This document shows positions 43,301 through 53,348 of a DNA stretch of 64,000 bases, piece after piece. Position 1 is the first letter of the stretch. Each line of letters begins with the position of its first letter. The translations under genes were made by a program, and so were the position numbers. The DNA comes from Blastocladiella emersonii ATCC 22665 (Eukaryota; Blastocladiomycota; Blastocladiomycetes; Blastocladiales; Blastocladiaceae). Below the pieces are notes generated by a model that saw only the letters and a list, made by a program, of their open reading frames with translations, ran no database searches and was not told where the DNA came from. The stretch lies in assembly GCA_025594325.1 (NCBI GenBank), contig JANHCV010000009.1, positions 1 through 64,000 of the forward strand, read 5' to 3'.

Positions 43301-45682
43301 CTCTCGACGCGGTTGCCCGACTCGGTCGCCAGCTCCATGTCTCGACTGGCATCCGCAGCCAACCTCGCAACGTCGACCCTCTCGCGCAAGCTGTCCGGGT
43401 CAGCCCGCTCGCTCCGCAGCTCGCGCTCGAACTCGACGTCCCAGGTCCGCGCGTCGAACTCGGCCCTCGCAGCCGTGGACCCTGCTTCGATTGCGCTCCC
43501 GCTCTCGGGTGCAGCATCGCAGGAACTCGCGGGCAAAACGCTCGAGTCGCGGTCTGCTTCCGTTCCAGCTCTCGCTGAACCGGCTTCCAGCCGTGCGCCC
43601 GCTGGGCTCGCGAAGAGCATGGACACGCTCGGCGCGGCGCAGTTCGACCTTCCCGAGTCGGTCGCTGGTTCGGCCATGCTGCTGAGCCAGCCCAATCTCA
43701 CGGTTTCGGGTGCGGCCGTGGCGAACCAGCGCGCGGCCAGTCACGATGCTTCGCTCGCTGCCGCCGTGGCAGCTCCTTTGCCTGGATCGGTCGCGGCCTC
43801 GGCGCTCCTTCTCGCAGATGACGACGCGCTGCCCGCTCAACCACACGAGGAATCGACCGCCTCGTCGTCGGAGACCACGCCCGCCCCACCAACCGAGTCG
43901 GCTACCAGCGGAAGAAGCGCGTCCGTCGAGTTTGACCCAGCGACGATTGCGCTCCCGCTCTCAGTTCCTGGTTCCGCGAGTCTGCTGCGCGAGAGCACCA
44001 GTGCAACGGCACCGCCGTCAGTAGCCCACGCCACCGACGCGCCTACGCTTCCCGAACCGACGCTCCTGTCCGAGATCAACCTCGCCCTCGACCCGCAGCC
44101 TGTTGCCCTCCCCGCGTCCGTCGCCGGCTCGAGAGCTCTTCTCGCCGGCTCCGAGCCCCAGCTCGCCGAGCCGTCGCAGCAACGCGTGTCCGAATCGTCT
44201 ACCAATCTCGTGGTGCGCACTCTTACGCTTGCCCACGTTACAAGATCTCGCTGAACCCGCCCTCCGCCTCGTTTGTAGCATCAGCCCGATCCTGCGTCGA
44301 TTGCCCTCCCCGAGTCGGTCGCCAGCTCGCGCACCTCGGTCGCACCCGAGGCCGCCCCGACGAGCGCGGGGGCCGACCCCGACGCGTCCATCAACAGTAC
44401 CGACATGCGCAGCTTGCTCGACCAGCTCCCGTCCGTGGCTGGCTCACGGATGTCGCTCAAGTCGCACGGGCCCGTGGATCCCGCGTCGCTTCCGCTCCCC
44501 GCGTCCAACGCGGCCTCGCTCGACGCGCTGGGCCCCGATTCCGAGTACTTTGTTGCGCGCCGTCCCGACTCGGCCGGCTCGCAGTCGTCGGGTGACGCGC
44601 TGATCACCAGCGCGGATACGGGCCGCGTTCTGGCGATGCTTCCGTCATCCATCATGAGCCTTAACCATGGCGCGGCCGTGTCGCGGAGCGAACCGTCGCT
44701 CGACGCGGCGTCGTTCCCGCTTCCCGCGTCGGTCGCAGCGTCGCAGGTGCTCACGTCGCGCTCGGCTTCCCGTATGCTGCTCACCACGGAAAAGAGCAGT
44801 GCGATTGCTCCTCCTGCCGCGCCGGCACCACACGACGTGCACGCCTCGCTCCCGAACCTGACGGCGGCTCCCGCAACCACGACCGAGGACTCGAGCGCGC
44901 TCGCGCCGCGTGCCTCGAGCGGCGAGGAGGTCAAACCGACGCCACCAACGACGGAACGTCGGCACTCGGCGTCCGCGAGCGGCAGCTCGCCGCAGCGTGC
45001 GTCGCGGCCGGCTTCGAGCAAGTCGCGCGGTTCGGCACGGTCGGTGGCTCCCGCCGCGGCGGTGCCGTTCCTCAAGGAGACGCTTGACCAGTGGGGCATC
45101 GAGCTCGGCCCGTCGATCACGCACCTGGCGACGCTCGACGATACGGCGTCACGCCAGTCGACGGAGCCGTCCCGCGCCGCGTCCGTCCATTCCCTGGCCC
45201 ACCACGGCTCGCAGCCGGAGCTCTCAGCGACGGGACCTGCTCCCGTTTCCGCACCCACGCCTCCCGCAGCGGCTCCCTCTAGCACCGAGCAGCGCGGGTC
45301 GCGGTCCAACCTGCTCCAGCAGCGCGCGGCGAGCCAGTCCCAGCTCAAGAAGAGCGGCGGCGGGTCCATCAGCGGCGGCGGCAATTACGTCGCCGCCTCG
45401 GGGTCCACTGCAACAGCTGCGGGGATCCGCAACAAGGCGATCAACGCGGCCATCGCGGCGGCGGTGACCTCGTCGCGAGCGGCATCCAGCGGGTCGCTCC
45501 TCCCCAAGCACGACGCGCAGACGACGCCCAAGGTCGAGCCACCAGCACCGGTGCTCCCCAAGTCCGAGAGCCAGCCGATCGCAGCGCAAGAGCCAGGAGC
45601 GCCCCTCCTCGGCGCCGGTACAGCGGGCCCGTACCCGAAGGAGCTCTCCGGGTCGTTCATCACGGAGCACATTGCGCAATAA
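31303..45682 (+). CDS. Giant 4,708-aa protein with about 70 LPASVAAS-type repeats and an ERICH3-like N-terminal segment
   Basis: Five exons: 31303-31778, 31843-31996, 32062-33671, 33730-44212 and 44279-45682. Donors are GTACGA, GTACGT, GTACGC and GTGCGC; introns are 58-66 bp and frames join cleanly. Residues 1-158 are Ser-rich. Residues ~165-250 contain MPTYEPLLDEYLQDYF, IRAHLVSLG and IDRDGFIIDERTFKYAQLAL, then a charged coiled-coil-like helix. This pattern resembles, from memory, the start of ERICH3. Residues ~640-700 hold 12-residue repeats like QRHAQTSVAELS, and ~750-815 are helical and TPR-like (LAEAYLVCARAAYRMGDTPA). From about residue 1240 to 4400 some 70 cores like DPHSIALPASVAASALLLAS alternate with acidic/Pro-rich linkers, one per ~43-50 residues. 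No signal peptide or membrane segment is apparent. The composition suggests a long intracellular scaffold; function unknown. Confidence 0.85.
33370..33540 (+). repeat. 36-bp coding tandem repeat (QRHAQTS)
   Basis: Four to five tandem copies of a 12-residue unit close to QRHAQTSVAELS, within exon 3 of the giant gene. The last copy is degenerate (HRQVQSS). Looser QTSA-type spacing precedes it. Confidence 0.8.
35190..44770 (+). repeat. Coding repeat array, about 70 units of ~130-150 bp
   Basis: Each unit has a conserved core, consensus near DP-HS-I-ALP-A-S-VA-AS-x-x-LL-A-S, and a variable acidic/Pro/Gln linker. The hand count is about 70 recognisable cores. Between about 36.5 and 37.95 kb twelve consecutive cores alternate between Q-T/A-L-F/L and A-M/L-L-L types. 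Around 41.5-42.4 kb a VPLPASVAASRNLLAS type dominates. Confidence 0.9.
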
Positions 45683-46036
45683 CCACCCGTCCCCATTTTG
45701 TTGCTACAATCTAAATCATTTGTCGTTTTCGTGCGTGCCCGCGACGCGTCCATGGCCATGGCCGTGGCCACGACCTTGGCCGCCGTGGCGTCGCCCTGAT
45801 CACGGTCGGTCCCCCTGTCACGGTCTGATCTGAAACGGCTATCGTCATGTGAATGTGGCGCAAACTTCTCGTCCAGCTATTGGCCAGGGCTGGCTGCACC
45901 GCTGCCAACACCGCACAGCAGTGCCGAAAATGAACCAGAGTTCTCAGGCAGGGGCGAAGGGGTGATCGCCGCCACCGCGCTGCATTCCTCTCTTCTCCTC
46001 CACCCACACTCTCGCGCCGTTGCAGCAGCGATTACC
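45683..46036. other. Intergenic between the giant gene and the first CAP gene
   Basis: An AT-richer stretch (45,700-45,725) after the stop probably holds the 3' end. The remainder should contain the CAP gene promoter. No gene seen. Confidence 0.4.
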
Positions 46037-47281
46037 ATGCAGATCACGCTCCTCACGCTCGTCGCCCTCCTCGCGCTGGTCGCCCCCTACGCGGCCGAGG
46101 CCTCGACCGGCTCGACGGGCCGCGGTGGCGCCTCGTCGGCCGCGCCGACCGTCGGCGTGGCGTCGTACATGGTCAGTGCCCTCAACGCCGCCAACGCCGT
46201 GCGTGCCCAGAACGGTGCTGCGCCGCTGTGCCTCGAGGCGCACCTGATCAAGGCCGCCGAGAACCACTCGCGCGACATGGCCAACCGCCGCACCCTCTCG
46301 CACACGGGCGGCGACGGCCGCAGCCCCTTCCAGCGCATGTCGGCGCTCGGCTACAGCTACACGGCCGCTGCTGGTGCGTTCCCACGATGCAGATCGCACT
46401 GATCGCCGGCCGAGGCTAACCTTGTCGTAGAAAACATCCTGTACGGCTCCGCGACCTGCGACTCCGAGGCCGCCATCGCGCAATGGAAGGCCTCCTCCGG
46501 TCATTTCAAGAACATGATCAATCGCGCCTACACGCAAACTGGCGTGGCTATGGTCGAGGGCACCTGCCCCGGCATCAACATCAAGTGCTGCTACTGGACC
46601 GAGACGTTCGGCGCGAGCTCGGCGCCGTGCCTCAACGTCAACGTGGGCGGCTCCGGCAGTCGCCGCGGCCGCGGCCAGGTCGACGTTGAGACGCCCGCTG
46701 CCCCGGCCCCCGCTGCTGCCCCCGCGACCGTGACGCCCGCGGCCGAGCCGGCCAAGGAGGTGAGCTACGACGACGGTCTCCTCGGCACGCCGTCGATCGG
46801 CAATGACCCGGCCAAGACGGTGGCGCTGTACCAGGCCGAGTTCCTGAGCCTGCTCAACGCGCACCGCCACCACCGCGAGCTGTCGCCCGTGTGCATCAGC
46901 GTGCCGCTGCAGGTCGCCGCGCAGCGCCAGGTCGACGACGTGGCCACCACGCGCCACGAGATGACCCATCTCGGCTCGGACGGCTCGGCGCCCGCCGACC
47001 GCATCCGCCAGTCGGGCTTCACCGCCATCGAGACGGCCGAGATCATCGCCGCCGGCGACGAGAAGACGTTCGTCGACCCCGCCCAGGCCTTCCTCGTGTG
47101 GCGCGACTCGACCAAGGGCCACAACGAGGTGCTCGAGACCAAGGAGTGGACCCACGTCGGCGTCGCCAAGCAGGTCGGCGCCTGCCCCAATGACGCCGCC
47201 AAGTCGTGCACCTTCTGGATCGCCACCTTCGGCGTCAACAAGGACGCGCCGTGCGCCCCGATCGAGAAGACCGACGCCTAA
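46037..47281 (+). CDS. Secreted protein with two CAP/SCP (PR-1-like) domains
   Basis: Two exons, 46037-46373 and 46431-47281 (intron 46374-46430, GTGCGT...GTAG), giving 395 aa. A signal peptide (LLTLVALLALVAPYAAEA) starts the chain. CAP domain 1 (~40-190) has LNAANAVRAQNG, ENHSRDMANRRTLSHTG, ENILYG and GHFKNMINRAYTQTGVAM, with the histidine/glutamate set expected of the family. An Ala/Pro linker leads to a more divergent CAP domain 2 (~245-385; LLNAHRHHRELSPVC, HEMTHLGSDG, THVGVAKQVGACP). Splicing restores the AAAENILYG motif. CAP proteins bind sterols or lipids and are common fungal secreted factors. Tandem with the paralogue at 47744, same strand. Confidence 0.88.
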
Positions 47282-47743
47282 GCTCGTCGCCGTCGTCCGT
47301 CCCTCACTACCCTCACTCGCCCATTTTTGTTGATTGTCGTTCATCGCACCCTCGCACCCCTCGCACTACCATTGCTGTACCATTTGTAATAACCACGTTT
47401 CTCACTTAGCCACCCAAGCTGCTCACTCGCTGAGGGACGCTTGAAGGAGACCCTTGAGCGCGATGCAGGCCGCAAAGGACGCGACGCGCCGTCCGGTGGA
47501 GCATCACACCGGCCATCACGCAATGCGGTGCACGCCGGTGATTGGGCAGAGGCGAGAAACCATACGGCACAAGCTGGTTTTGCCTGGTTTCAGCACATGG
47601 GTGTTCAAGGTGGGGTGCTACGCCACCCGACCTTCGTGACGTCGGCGTCGCGACCGACCATCGAGCAACGTTTTGACCTCAAGGACCGACCCGCCAACGC
47701 CTGCTTCTCCTGCCCAGCAAGGATCGCTGCTAGATCATCCACC
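47282..47743. other. Intergenic between the two CAP genes
   Basis: Contains the first gene's 3' region and the second gene's promoter. The second gene's frame stays open upstream to ~47441, but the signal peptide sets its start at 47744. No separate gene seen. Confidence 0.5.
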
Positions 47744-49500
47744 ATGAAGGTCCTCGCGCTCGTCGTCCTCGCGTACCTGAGCGTCTCCGCCTCGGCGTCA
47801 CCGCTCGTGACGTCCGAGGTCGCCCCCGGCCGCACGTCCAACTACGCCAAGTATGTGCGCGACAACCTCGAGGGCTACCAGGTCGAGGCACTCAACCAGG
47901 TCAACGCCTGTACGTCATGCTCTCGCTTGCCGCGACCGCGATCCGCCACCGTGATCCCGCCGCCGTGATCATGCGCTGATCCCGTCGTCGACCCTGATCC
48001 GCTTCTAGGGCGCGCGACGCAGGGCGCCGGCGCCGTGTGCCTCAACGCCATGCTCAACGAGGCTGCGCAGGTGCAGGCCGACGACATGGCCCGCCACAGC
48101 CGCCTCGAGCATACGGGCACCGACGGCCGCGACCCCTTCCAGCGCATCCGCGCCGCGGGCTACGAACACGGCGCCGCCTCTGGTACGCACTGCTATCGCT
48201 AGCTGCTGCCGATCGTGGAGCCTAACCTAACCGGTGTGTAGAGAACATTGCGTACGGCTACATCTCGGCCGGGTACGGCGGTCCGACGCCGGCCGTCAAC
48301 GCCTGGAAGAAGTCGGCCGGTCATGCCAAGAACATGCGCTCGACCGCTGTCTCGCAGATGGGCCTTGCCTACGCTGTCGGCGCGTGCCCCGACAACCGCG
48401 CCAACCAGTGCGGTTTCTGGGCCCAGGTGTTCGCGTCCAACAACAAGGGCTACCCGTGCAGCTCGCAGGCCGACAACGACCCCAAGCCGGCGCCCGAGCC
48501 CAAGCCGGAGCCGCCGAAGCCTGAGCCGAAGCCGGAGCCCCCGAAGCCCGAGCCTAAGCCTGAGCCGAAGCCGGAGCCGACGCAGGCCCCCGCCCCTGCC
48601 CCCGAGCCGACGCAGGCGCCCGCGCCCTCGCCCGTCCCCGTGAAGCCGTCGCCCATCGAGGAGCCCAAGCCGATCGAGGAGCCCAAGCCGGAGCCGACCG
48701 CGACCGAGGCCCCGAAGCCCATCGTCGAGGAGCCCAAGCCGATTGAGCAGCCAAAGCCGGTCGAGGAGCCCAAGCCCGTCGTCCCCGCCCCGCTGCAGCC
48801 GACCGAGACCCCCGCCCCCGTCGCCCCCGTCACTCCCGCGCCCGCGCCCGTCGTTCCCGCGCCCGAGCCGACCAAGACCCACGAGCACCACGAGCACGCG
48901 TCTTCCGACTCGGAGACGCTGACGGGCGCTGCTCCGCGCGCGACCCCTACCACCGCAGCCAACATGGACGTCCTCGACGGCGGTGTCGTCGGCCGCCCGA
49001 ACGTGGTCGCCCCGCCGTCGCACGTTCCCGGCTACCAGCACCGCCTGCTGTCGCTCGTCAACGCGCACCGCCAGTACCGCAACCTGTCGACCGTGTGCCT
49101 CAACGACAAGCTGACCGCGGCCGCCGTTCGCCACGCGACCGACATGGCCACCAAGCTCCGCAAGGTGCAGCACATTGGCAGCGACAACTCGACGGCCTTT
49201 GACCGCATCCACGCCGCCGGGTACCAGCGCACGTTCGCCGCCGAGATCGTCGCGGCGGGCGCGTCCAAGAAGTTCGAGTCGGCCGCGCACGCGCTGCTGC
49301 TCTGGATCGACTCGGCCAAGCACGCACACGTCCTCGAGACGCCCGAATTCAACCAGGTCGGCGTGGCCAAGGTCCAGGCCGCGTGCGACGCCGTCGTCCC
49401 CGTCACCCGCAACTGCACGTACTGGTCGGCCGTGTTCGCGCACTCGACCGTCGAGTCGTGCATCGTCGAGAAGAACGCCACCGTCGTCGCCCGCAAGTAA
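47744..49500 (+). CDS. Secreted double-CAP protein with a Pro/Glu/Lys-rich linker
   Basis: Three exons: 47744-47909, 48009-48182 and 48242-49500 (introns GTACGT...CTAG, 99 bp, and GTACGC...GTAG, 59 bp), giving 532 aa. A signal peptide is followed by CAP domain 1 with LNQVNA, RATQGAGAVCLNAML, ADDMARHSRLEHTG, ENIAYG and GHAKNMRSTAVSQMGLAYAVG. A ~130-residue linker is built from PEPKPEPPKP-type repeats, like an extended cell-wall spacer. CAP domain 2 (~370-520) has LLSLVNAHRQYRNLSTVC, LRKVQHIGSDN, FNQVGVAKVQAACD and NCTYWSAVF. The intron positions before ENI-Y are shared with the upstream paralogue, so the pair arose by tandem duplication; the linker differs completely. Confidence 0.9.
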
Positions 49501-50496
49501 GCTGGTCAGTCCCTCACGGGCCAGCCCAGTCGACCCGTTGAACGGGCTCGCATCCACATCATCCTCGCGCATTTGCATCCATTGCATCTGTATCGCCGGT
49601 GCGCCTTGAGATCATGACCGCGGGTAGACCTCGCCCGCCGCCATCGTCGCGAGTAGCGCCCCCGCGAGAAGCTCGCCGTTTTGTCCTACACACCATTTGT
49701 CCCATTTGTAATGTATATGTGCCCCTAGCATACTGTTGTTCTGCTTCATGTGAGTTGGTGGAGACTGCCGGTCTGCTGGCCAAGTGTGGCGCAGCGCGTC
49801 TCACATCCCCCGCGGTGTGTCTCGCATCCCGCCGGTTCCCTTTGATCCCGCAGTTCTTCGTGCAACGTACAGCGAGGCGATGTTCATGGTCCACTACACA
49901 GGCTCTCCATGGACGGTTCTGGTAGCTGGGGACGCACGATGGCAGTGCAACCATGTTCGGCCGACCAACGAGACCGCCGTCGAGGTCGCCCGTGTTGGTC
50001 GTTGGCCGCGGCGGTTGGGGTCATGCGCGGAGCCGTGCCCGTTAGCTGTTCCAAGCCGGAGGACGCGTCATTTTGGTCGGCTTAAGCGGGGCGAACATGA
50101 GACTCACCGGCTCGCGTTGCCACTGAGCCTCGGCGCCACCCGTTCGTCTGAAGGTGCGGCTTAGCTCGGGCGTCGTGGCTGAGCGCGTTTCAGCGTCAGA
50201 TCAGCGCCACGATCAGCGCCAGCGACGCGTCGCGGGTCTTCAGTGCTTGCTCCCGACGCCTCGCGACCGCACCGCTGCCGTTGCTGCGAGCCGGCAGGGA
50301 CGGTCGAGCGCGGCGACGATAAAAGGCGCGGACACCCCGCTCCTTTCCTTTGATCCTCACCAACCAACCAACCAACCCAACCAATCTAGCGTAGATCGCC
50401 TGGAGCCACTCTACACTACATCTCTTCAAGACTCTCTGATACACGTTGATCGTGCCCACCACCACCACCACCACCACCACCCAATCAACCACCAAG
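49501..50496. promoter_or_regulatory. Intergenic and promoter region of the secreted His-N-terminal protein
   Basis: About 1 kb without a supportable gene. A TATA-like ATAAAAG lies at 50319-50325, about 170 bp before the next ATG. A CAC/CCA trinucleotide run (about 50456-50481) sits in the presumed 5' leader. Confidence 0.45.
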
Positions 50497-51390
50497 ATGT
50501 TTGCCTCGTACACCACCATCCTCGCGCTCCTCGCCACCACCCTCCTCCTCGCAGCGTCGACGCCGTCCGTCGAGGCGCACGGCCGCCTGACCAACCCCGC
50601 TGCGCTGGCCCGCGGCGACAAGCGCGTGTCCAACAACAACCCGTGCGGTGTGGGCGGCGCCAAGACGGCGTCCGCGGCCGCGGGCGCGTCGGCCAAGTCG
50701 GTGACGGCGGGCAGCACGGCGACCTTCACGTGGACCGTGACCAACGGCGACGGCGCCGGGCCCGTGACGGTCAAGGTCGACCCGACGGGCAAGGGCACCT
50801 CGTTCCCCGTGACGCTGCAGGTCGCCAAGCAGGTGCCCGGCCAGCGCGGCCGCATCTCGGGCGTCCGCAACCAGGCCTTCCCGTTCACCGTGCAGATCCC
50901 CGCCGACCTCCAGTGCTCGGGCCCCGGCGGCGCGTGCATGATGCAGGTCACCCAGCCCGCCGGCTTCGGGTCGTGCGGCATGATCACCACGGGCGCCGGC
51001 GGCGCGGGCGGCGATGCGGGCGCGGGTGACGATGCTGGGGCCGGTGCGGGCGCGGGTAACGGCGCTCGCAACAACCTTGACGCGGGCGCTGGTGCCGGTG
51101 CGGGTGCGGCCAAGAAGCAGGCGGGCCAGAACCGCCAGCGCGGCCAGAACCGTGCGGGCGCCAAGCAGAACGCAAACGCGGTGGCCAAGAAGAACGCCAA
51201 CGCCGCGAACCGTGGCGCTGCCGCGAACCGTGGTGCGGCTGCGAACCGTGGTGCGGCTGCGAACCGCGGCGCCGCGCAGAACCGTGGTGCCGCCCAGGCT
51301 CGCAACAACGGCGCGGCCGCGGGCCAGAACCGCGCGACGCAGCAGGCTGGCGGCGCTCAGCGTCGCAACCGCGCCGCGGGCAACCAGTAG
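50497..51390 (+). CDS. Small secreted protein with predicted N-terminal histidine (LPMO-like/Egh16-like?)
   Basis: Single exon, 297 aa. The signal peptide ends VEA and cleavage after residue 27 would leave His28 as the new N-terminus (HGRLTNPAALARG), as in copper-dependent lytic polysaccharide monooxygenases and Egh16-type appressorial proteins. The domain then shows NNNPCGVGG, an immunoglobulin-like beta region (TAGSTATFTWTVTNGDG) and CSGPGGACMMQVTQPAGFGS with four cysteines in all. I find no second histidine in the mature chain, so a classical histidine brace is not complete. The C-terminal ~120 residues are Gly/Ala then Asn/Arg/Gln-rich with repeats of NRGAAA. ATG 50497 was chosen because it gives the signal peptide. 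It may act on or bind cell-wall polysaccharide; unproven. Confidence 0.75.
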   Translation: MFASYTTILALLATTLLLAASTPSVEAHGRLTNPAALARGDKRVSNNNPCGVGGAKTASAAAGASAKSVTAGSTATFTWTVTNGDGAGPVTVKVDPTGKGTSFPVTLQVAKQVPGQRGRISGVRNQAFPFTVQIPADLQCSGPGGACMMQVTQPAGFGSCGMITTGAGGAGGDAGAGDDAGAGAGAGNGARNNLDAGAGAGAGAAKKQAGQNRQRGQNRAGAKQNANAVAKKNANAANRGAAANRGAAANRGAAANRGAAQNRGAAQARNNGAAAGQNRATQQAGGAQRRNRAAGNQ

Positions 51391-51919
51391 GAAGATGTTG
51401 GTGTACGCGCGCGCTGGCCGCGCGTGGGTGATGCATGATAACCTGTAAACTATATAACCAACCATTTACTTGTAACTACTCTTGGTGAGCTCATGAAGTT
51501 GAACGGAGATGATGTGTTCATGGCCATGATCGGTCGAGTGATGGCCATGGCCGTGACACAACTCGTTGGCCGCGGTGAAGGCCGGCCTTCAAGTTTGACT
51601 TTTGCTCAAGCGTTCGCAAGGTCTTGGCAGCCGAGAACGTCAACTGAGAGTTTGATTGACAAGGGACTTGAAGCGTCAACAACTCAAGAGTTAGCGTTGT
51701 CGGTCTCGTCCGAGACTGACAATGGCCGCTGTCGGTCTCGTCCGAGACTGACAATGGCCGCTGTCGGTCTCGTCCGAGACTGACAATGGCCGCGATGGCC
51801 ATCGTCGCCAACGAAGCGTTCGAGACCGAACAGCGGAGTGTGCATGGATAAAAAGTACATTGCTGGCTCAAAATGGGATATCACACAACATCTTCGTCGT
51901 CTTGTCTTGACTTCGAGTA
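51391..51919. other. Convergent intergenic region with a hairpin tandem repeat
   Basis: Lies between the ends of a plus-strand and a minus-strand gene. AT-richer sequence near 51430-51480 is a likely polyadenylation region. It contains the 32-bp tandem repeat listed separately; no gene seen. Confidence 0.5.
51701..51793. repeat. 32-bp tandem repeat, about 2.9 copies, with internal palindrome
   Basis: Units begin at 51701, 51733 and 51765. Each carries GTCTCGTCCGAGAC, a perfect 6-bp inverted repeat around TC that can form a hairpin. Confidence 0.9.
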
Positions 51920-52633
51920 TCACTCGGTGCGGCGCGGGACGGGCGAGTAAGCCGGCGCCGGCGCAGGCAACTCGGGGACCGCGACGGGCCGTGAGCTTGG
52001 CCCAGGCGCCATGGCCATGAGCGCGGTGCTCGACGAGGTGCCCTCGCCGCCGTCCGGCCCGTGCAGCGTGCGCCCGAGCGACCCGCGCGCGAGCCCGAGC
52101 GGGACGAGGTCCTCCTCCTGCTGCGCGGCGGCAGCGGCCATACTCCGGCGGAGCGTCTCGCGGTGCTCGGCCTCGAGCGCGACAGCGACGGCGGCGAGCG
52201 TGTCGGGGTCCGTGACCACGACGCCGTCGACGACGACCGTCACGTCGTCGGCGCCCGCGCCGTACGGCGGCGGCGGCGCGTCGTCGGGCCCCTCGGCGTC
52301 GGGTTTTGGGTAGCCGCCGGCGAAGCCCAGGGTGCGCTCGGCGCCGTACGCGGACAGCGCGCGCTGCTGTCTTGGCAGCGACGGCTCGTCAAAGTCGCCG
52401 CGTGCGCGGCGCTGCGCCATGTGGCGCTCGTACTGGAAGTGCGGGTGGTCGTCGTCGTCCTCGCTGGACGCGCGGCGGCGGTCGCCCGTGAACATGAAGC
52501 AGCCGCGGCGGCCGAGGTCGATGCACACGGCGACCAGCGAGATGGCGAGCACCACGCCCAGCGTGATGTACGCGATGGTCGCCGGGTCGAGGCCCTCGCT
52601 CGCGCGCGATGGTGGTGCGGCGGGCGCGTCCAT
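51920..52633 (-). CDS. Predicted single-pass membrane protein with PPPY motif
   Basis: 237 aa from ATG 52633, whose context GCCACCATGG is the best on this strand. The same frame is open up to ATG 52774 (284 aa). About 20 residues precede one hydrophobic segment (IAYITLGVVLAISLVAVCI). A basic RR-GCFMF stop-transfer stretch and a long cytosolic-type tail follow: acidic SSEDDDDHPHFQYE, then APPPPYGAG (a PPxY site of the kind bound by WW domains of Rsp5/Nedd4 ligases), DDVTVVVDGVVVTDPDTLAA, and a Pro-rich end. No catalytic domain or family recognised. Upstream coding exons on the minus strand cannot be excluded. Confidence 0.6.
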   Translation of the reverse strand: MDAPAAPPSRASEGLDPATIAYITLGVVLAISLVAVCIDLGRRGCFMFTGDRRRASSEDDDDHPHFQYERHMAQRRARGDFDEPSLPRQQRALSAYGAERTLGFAGGYPKPDAEGPDDAPPPPYGAGADDVTVVVDGVVVTDPDTLAAVAVALEAEHRETLRRSMAAAAAQQEEDLVPLGLARGSLGRTLHGPDGGEGTSSSTALMAMAPGPSSRPVAVPELPAPAPAYSPVPRRTE

Positions 52634-53348
52634 GGTGGCGCGGCCGTGCAGGGTTGTCCGGTCGTGGTTCGTGGCAATGGACGCGACGACGAGGATGGGC
52701 GAGCGGTACGACGAGGACGACGACGCCGGTTCTGGCGGGACGCCGTCCGGGCGTAATGGTGGCGGCACGATCATGGCCGCGGGCGGAGTGTGGTGGCGAT
52801 AGCGAGAGGGGGCGGGGAGGGACAAAGTTTCCTATGAGGTGGCGCGGGTGCGAGCGATGCAGGCTCTGCGGGTTCCGTGCAGGCCGCAGCAGTCGCCAGC
52901 TGGCGAGGACGAGATGCCGGCGGAAGAGCGACGATCCCCAATGATGAGCGAGCGTCGTCGATGATGGCCTTCCAAGGGACGAGGAGGAAGGGTCGACGGA
53001 GGCCGCGCGGGTCGGGTCGCGGATCGTCGAATTCGGCGGGGCGAGGGCGGCGCGTTGCGCAGACTCGTCGTCGCCGGTCAGAGGTCGATGCGTAGCAGGA
53101 GCGCTTGGCGCTGATAATGATGAAGATGAAGTGCACCGAGAGCGAGGACGGGACGATGGGCGAGGCCAGAGGGGCAAGCCGCTCCGCCGGCCGCGACGGC
53201 TGCTGCGGCTGAGCATCGCCTGCATGAGCAGCTCATGACCGCGGCTTCTCGACGTGTTCCGAACATGGATGATCGCGATGGACGCGATGAGCGCGCAAAT
53301 GCTAGTGAATGATATCTGTTGTGATGGAAAATGTACAGCGGGAATCTC
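52634..53348. other. Region between the membrane-protein gene and the F-box gene
   Basis: Holds the 5' region of the membrane-protein gene and the 3' side of the F-box gene (both minus strand). Overlapping GC-rich ORFs occur on both strands. None shows a domain, although a hydrophobic stretch (VHFIFIIISA) is readable near 53120 on the minus strand. No gene called. Confidence 0.35.

Noticed and set aside
34660..43846. Several long minus-strand frames opposite the giant gene
   Set aside because: They translate to Ser/Ala/Gly-rich repeats (DAATDAGSAIECGS type) that are simply the complement of the coding repeats.
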